A stretch of DNA of 64,000 nucleotides, taken from positions 6,200,001 to 6,264,000 of the forward strand of contig NZ_CP017248.1 in assembly GCF_001735805.1 (NCBI RefSeq), in the 5' to 3' direction. Below, piece after piece: positions 61,356-64,000 of the stretch (the stretch's first letter is position 1; every line of letters starts with the position of its first letter). The DNA comes from Streptomyces fodineus (GTDB lineage: Bacteria > Actinomycetota > Actinomycetes > Streptomycetales > Streptomycetaceae). The position numbers were made by a program, and so were the translations under genes. The notes under the pieces are model-generated. The model saw nothing but the letters and a program-made list of their open reading frames with translations, made no database searches and had not been told where the DNA came from.

Positions 61356-61685
61356 ATGCGTAACAAGGTTACGGCCGTCTCCGCCCTCGCCGCGGGCGTC
61401 GTCCTTGCGGCCGCCGGCACTGCCGCAGCCGACAACTGCACGACGGTCACCGGCGGCAACGGCTTCTCGTCGTCCCCGGTTGTCGTGAACGCCCCGCAGC
61501 AGGGCGCCGTCGTCTCCAACGGCACGCTCGTCGACCTGCGCTGCGTCGCGCCCTGGTCCAACGGCGCCGTCGGCGTCCTCGGTGGCGCCGCGACCATCGT
61601 GCCGAACTCGCACTACGCCGCCTGCAACACGGCGCCGGTCGACCAGTCGCAGAAGGCTCCGTACGCCGGCGGTCTGCTCTTCTGA
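61356..61685 (+). CDS. Tandem secreted paralogue 2
   Basis: A 109-residue exported protein, ATG 61356 after GGAAAGGA. The mature core is nearly the same as paralogue 1 (SPVVVNAPQQGAVVSNGTLV, APWSNGAVGVLGGAATIV, PNSHYAACNTAPVDQSQ). It differs in an additional Cys at the mature N-terminus (DNCTTVTGG), giving three Cys and so a possible free thiol or intermolecular link. Sixty bases separate it from paralogue 1. Confidence 0.8.
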   Translation: MRNKVTAVSALAAGVVLAAAGTAAADNCTTVTGGNGFSSSPVVVNAPQQGAVVSNGTLVDLRCVAPWSNGAVGVLGGAATIVPNSHYAACNTAPVDQSQKAPYAGGLLF

Positions 61686-61778
61686 GCCCCATTTGCGCTC
61701 CGAACCATCCCGGAGCAGGGCGGGGACGTCGGCAGACGTTCCCGCCCGACCTGCCCCTCCCATCCGAAAGGCGCATCC

Positions 61779-62111
61779 ATGCGTAAGAAGGTTACGGCCC
61801 TGTCCGTCCTGGCAGCGGGCCTCGTCCTGGCGGCCGGTGGCGCCGCTGCGGCCGACGACAACACCACCAACGTCACCGGCGGCAATGGCTTCTCGGAGTC
61901 CCCGGTCGTCGTGAACTCCCCTCAGCAGGGCCTGCTCGTCTCCAACGGCGCCGTCATCGACGGCCGCTGCATCGCGCCGTGGTCCAACGGTTCCGTCGGC
62001 GTCCTCGGTGGCGCCGGTGTCGCCGCGCCGAACTCGCACTACGCTGCCTGCAACACCGCGGCGGTCGACCAGTCGCAGCAGGCCCCCTACGTCGGCGGTC
62101 TGCTGTTCTGA
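61779..62111 (+). CDS. Tandem secreted paralogue 3
   Basis: A 110-residue exported protein, ATG 61779 after GAAAGG. The mature core reads NVTGGNGFSESPVVVNSPQQG, DGRCIAPWSNGSVGVLGGAG and PNSHYAACNTAAVDQSQQA, ending GGLLF. Two Cys as in paralogue 1. The aligned three differ mainly at a few surface-type positions. The strong terminator at 62125 ends the set. Confidence 0.8.
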   Translation: MRKKVTALSVLAAGLVLAAGGAAAADDNTTNVTGGNGFSESPVVVNSPQQGLLVSNGAVIDGRCIAPWSNGSVGVLGGAGVAAPNSHYAACNTAAVDQSQQAPYVGGLLF

Positions 62112-62124
62112 GCAGCCCGGAGCC

Positions 62125-62165
62125 TGGCGGCCCGCCGACGCTCGGCGGGCCGCCATCTGCTTTTT
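62125..62165 (+). terminator. Terminator after the tandem paralogues
   Basis: GGCGGCCCGCCGA at 62126-62138 pairs with TCGGCGGGCCGCC at 62142-62154 (13 bp, loop CGC, extended by a T-A pair at 62125/62155), followed by TTTTT at 62161-62165. Confidence 0.88.
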
Positions 62166-62198
62166 CCGCACACCGCTTTTTCCGCACACTGCTTTTCC
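62159..62198. repeat. Short direct repeats
   Basis: The 16-base unit gctttttccgcacacc occurs, followed directly by gctttttccgcacact and then the start gcttttcc of a third copy. It lies between two terminators. No function is evident. Confidence 0.7.
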
Positions 62199-62211
62199 TA
62201 TGCACACGAAG

Positions 62212-62244
62212 AAGGCCGGCTCCGCGGCAGGCGGAGCCGGCCTT
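62212..62244. terminator. Bidirectional terminator
   Basis: AAGGCCGGCTCCGC at 62212-62225 pairs perfectly over 14 bases with GCGGAGCCGGCCTT at 62231-62244, loop GGCAG. It sits between convergent genes and serves chiefly the minus-strand gene ending at 62268. Confidence 0.8.
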
Positions 62245-62267
62245 TGCGGTCCGGCAGGGCATGTCCT

Positions 62268-62561
62268 CTACTTGAGGGCCGGAAGCGCGGCGGGGGGCTT
62301 GCCGTTGAGGGGGTTCGGCAGGGTGCCACCGAAGACGGGCGTCTTGACGACGCCGGACTTCTTCACGCCCTGCGCCGTCTGCTTGACATTGCTGGCCAGT
62401 TCACCCGTCGGGATCTCGGCTGCGTTGGGGAGGGTGCGGGCGACCGTCTTCCCGTCCTCGAGGAGGCCCTGCCCCGGCAGGTCCGCGGCGACAGCGGGCG
62501 TCGCAGCGCCGGCGATGGCCAGGACGCCGGCCATGAGCGCGGCAGCCTTCAGATTCTTCAT
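62268..62561 (-). CDS. Small secreted protein, unknown
   Basis: A 97-residue protein: ATG 62561 follows AAAGGAA by five bases, signal peptide MKNLKAAALMAGVLAIAGA with cleavage near AVA-ADL at 25. The mature 70 residues lack Cys and Trp and end NPLNGKPPAALPALK. Rich in Pro, Leu and Lys. Unrecognised; similar in style to other small Streptomyces secreted proteins. Confidence 0.72.
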   Translation of the reverse strand: MKNLKAAALMAGVLAIAGAATPAVAADLPGQGLLEDGKTVARTLPNAAEIPTGELASNVKQTAQGVKKSGVVKTPVFGGTLPNPLNGKPPAALPALK

Positions 62562-62716
62562 TGGGTTCCTTTCATCTGGCTTCCGCTGGGCTAACGAGAG
62601 ACGGTCACCGCGGGAAACTCCGCCGATGACAAGTTCCCGGAACTCATACATCCCGAATCACCGGGCAACCTTTTTATCGGATTATTCCTCTGAACGTGGT
62701 CGTCTTTTCGACACGG

Positions 62717-62746
62717 TTGACGGTTTCCGGGAAAAAGACGGATAAG
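62717..62746 (+). promoter_or_regulatory. Possible promoter of the glycosyltransferase gene
   Basis: TTGACG at 62717-62722 and GATAAG at 62741-62746 are spaced by 18 bases, about 100 bases before the ATG at 62847. Confidence 0.4.
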
Positions 62747-62846
62747 CGGCTAGTGTTGCCTACTGAATCCGATGTGTTTATCCCGAACCTCCGTTCATAC
62801 GCTTTGCGACTGGTTCGGAATGTTTCTCCGGAAGGGAAGCTCGGTC

Positions 62847-64000
62847 ATGCGCATTCCCCTCGGTTCCGTCCCGCGCCGTGCGACGCGGCCCGCCGCTCGC
62901 GAGCCGCACGTCCTGCACGTCACGCAGCCGGTGGAGGGCGGTGTCGCCCGCTTCGTGACGGACCTGGCGGCGGCACAGCTCGCCGCAGGCCTGCGCGTCA
63001 CCGTGGCCTGCCCGCGAGGCGGCACGCTGACCGACGCACTGCGCGCGGCGGGCTGCAGGGTGCTGCCCTGGGACGCGACCCGCTCACCGGGACCACACCT
63101 TCCCGGTGAGGTGGGGCGGCTGGCGCGGCTGCTGCGCGAGGTACGGCCCGATGTGCTGCACGCGCACAGCGCGAAGGCGGGGCTCGCGGCGCGGCTCGCG
63201 GCGCGCGGCCGGCTGCCGACCGTCTTCCAGCCGCACGCGTGGTCGTTCGAGGCCGTGGACGGCGTCATGGCCCAGGCGGCGCTGCGTTGGGAGCAGTTCG
63301 GGGCGCGGTGGGCGACGCGCGTCCTGTGCGTGAGCGAGGCGGAACGGCGTACCGGGGAACAGAACGGCATCTCCGCCCACTGGCATGTGATCCCCAACGG
63401 TGTCGACACCCGCAGGTTCCGGCCGGAAGGCAGCATTGCCCGGTCCGGGACGGGCCCCCTCGTCGTCTGCGTGGGACGGCTGTGCCGCCAGAAGGGCCAG
63501 GACGTGCTCCTTCAGGCCTGGCCCGCCGTCGCGCGGCAACTGCCCGCCGCCCGGCTGGTGCTGGTCGGCGACGGTCCCGACGCGCGGCAACTGCGCGCGC
63601 TCGCGCCCGCGTCGGTGGAGTTCGCCGGCCCCGCACTCGACGCCGCCCCCTGGTACCGCGCCGCCGACGTGGTGGTCCTGCCGTCCCGCTGGGAGGGCAT
63701 GGCGCTCGTCCCCCTGGAGGCCATGGCATGCGCCCGGCCGGTGCTCGTCACGGACGTGGACGGAGCGCGCGAGAGCCTGCCGCCCGGCCATGTGCCGCAC
63801 TGCCTGGTGCCGCCGGAGGACCCCGAGACGCTGGCACGGGCGCTGACGGCGCTGCTGCGCCGCGCCCCGTTGCGCGCCGCACTGGGCGCGCAGGGCCGCG
63901 CCCACGTGGTCGCTGCACACGACGTACAGCAGACCACGGATGCAGTGATCGATGTGTACCGCGAACTGCTCGGCACTGTCACCACGCCGGTCGTGGTACC
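62847..64000 (+). CDS. GT4-family glycosyltransferase (3' end outside window)
   Basis: The frame is open from ATG 62847, preceded by GGAAGGGAAG, to the end of the window, giving at least 384 residues. It shows a GT-B fold: N-terminal acceptor domain with HVTQPVEGGVARFVTDLA and VLHAHSAKAGLAARL, linker VIPNGVDTRRFRP, and donor domain VVCVGRLCRQKGQDVLLQA, LVLVGDGPDARQL and the E-x7-E motif region RWEGMALVPLEAMACARPV. It transfers a sugar from a nucleotide donor, probably in exopolysaccharide or cell-surface glycan synthesis. The C-terminus is missing. Confidence 0.88.
   Translation, partial: MRIPLGSVPRRATRPAAREPHVLHVTQPVEGGVARFVTDLAAAQLAAGLRVTVACPRGGTLTDALRAAGCRVLPWDATRSPGPHLPGEVGRLARLLREVRPDVLHAHSAKAGLAARLAARGRLPTVFQPHAWSFEAVDGVMAQAALRWEQFGARWATRVLCVSEAERRTGEQNGISAHWHVIPNGVDTRRFRPEGSIARSGTGPLVVCVGRLCRQKGQDVLLQAWPAVARQLPAARLVLVGDGPDARQLRALAPASVEFAGPALDAAPWYRAADVVVLPSRWEGMALVPLEAMACARPVLVTDVDGARESLPPGHVPHCLVPPEDPETLARALTALLRRAPLRAALGAQGRAHVVAAHDVQQTTDAVIDVYRELLGTVTTPVVV

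Noticed and set aside
60964..62111. Chaplins or rodlins
   Set aside because: Size and export fit, but the chaplin GN-V-x-VP core and the rodlin pattern are absent.

Overview
The window is a stretch of high-GC actinobacterial chromosome, almost certainly Streptomyces. Support for this comes from the very GC-rich third codon positions, frequent GTG starts and one TTG start, many secreted proteins with Ala-rich signal peptides, and families typical of the genus: an S37 aminopeptidase, a MarR-GNAT fusion, a SAV_2336-type protein, and a copZ-copA and gltA neighbourhood. I see no rRNA, tRNA, CRISPR array, insertion sequence or prophage. Genes are densely packed, and several convergent pairs are separated by only a few bases or overlap.

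Layout. 1-5.1 kb: the end of a YVTN beta-propeller protein, an unknown protein, a decayed Rpn-type nuclease pseudogene and a GT39-like membrane mannosyltransferase. 5.2-19.3 kb: a secreted class A beta-lactamase-like hydrolase, an esterase-like phytase-family protein, a fused two-half ABC exporter, small secreted proteins, an EPSP-synthase paralogue, a GH3 beta-N-acetylhexosaminidase, a lipoprotein, an S37 aminopeptidase, a TIM-barrel isomerase and a MarR-GNAT regulator. 19.5-25.7 kb: a secreted Trp/Gly-repeat protein, a VioD-like FAD monooxygenase, and a LacI regulator divergent from a three-gene sugar operon (Gfo/Idh/MocA, DUF993, epimerase).

25.7-32.8 kb is the most interesting region. It is a tightly coupled four-gene minus-strand operon encoding a trypsin-co-occurring small protein (CU044_2847/trypco1 family), a trypsin-like protease fused to a VMAP-type C-terminal region, a MoxR-type AAA ATPase, and a giant SAV_2336/vWA-like protein fused to a pseudokinase and a degenerate MinD-like ATPase. 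This matches the vWA-MoxR-VMAP conflict (putative defence) systems predicted computationally. The three-way fusion is an unusual form.

32.9-46.5 kb: ribokinase, RecD2 helicase, citrate synthase, a copper module (CopA, CopZ and a perfect CsoR-type box), PrsW protease, a TetR-MMPL divergent pair with a clear double operator, a zinc alcohol dehydrogenase and a small HTH protein. 46.7-54.1 kb: a myo-inositol catabolic cluster (iolE, then divergent iolC, Cgl0159-family aldolase-like gene, iolB, iolD, mmsA) ended by a strong terminator. No inositol 2-dehydrogenase (iolG) gene lies in the window. 54.3-59.8 kb: APC permease, GNAT acetyltransferase, and a CocE-like hydrolase fused to an ABC ATPase with its permease. 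60-64 kb: small secreted proteins, including three tandem paralogues of a family I do not recognise, and a GT4 glycosyltransferase cut by the right edge.

Names rest on motif and family recognition by eye; no database search was run.
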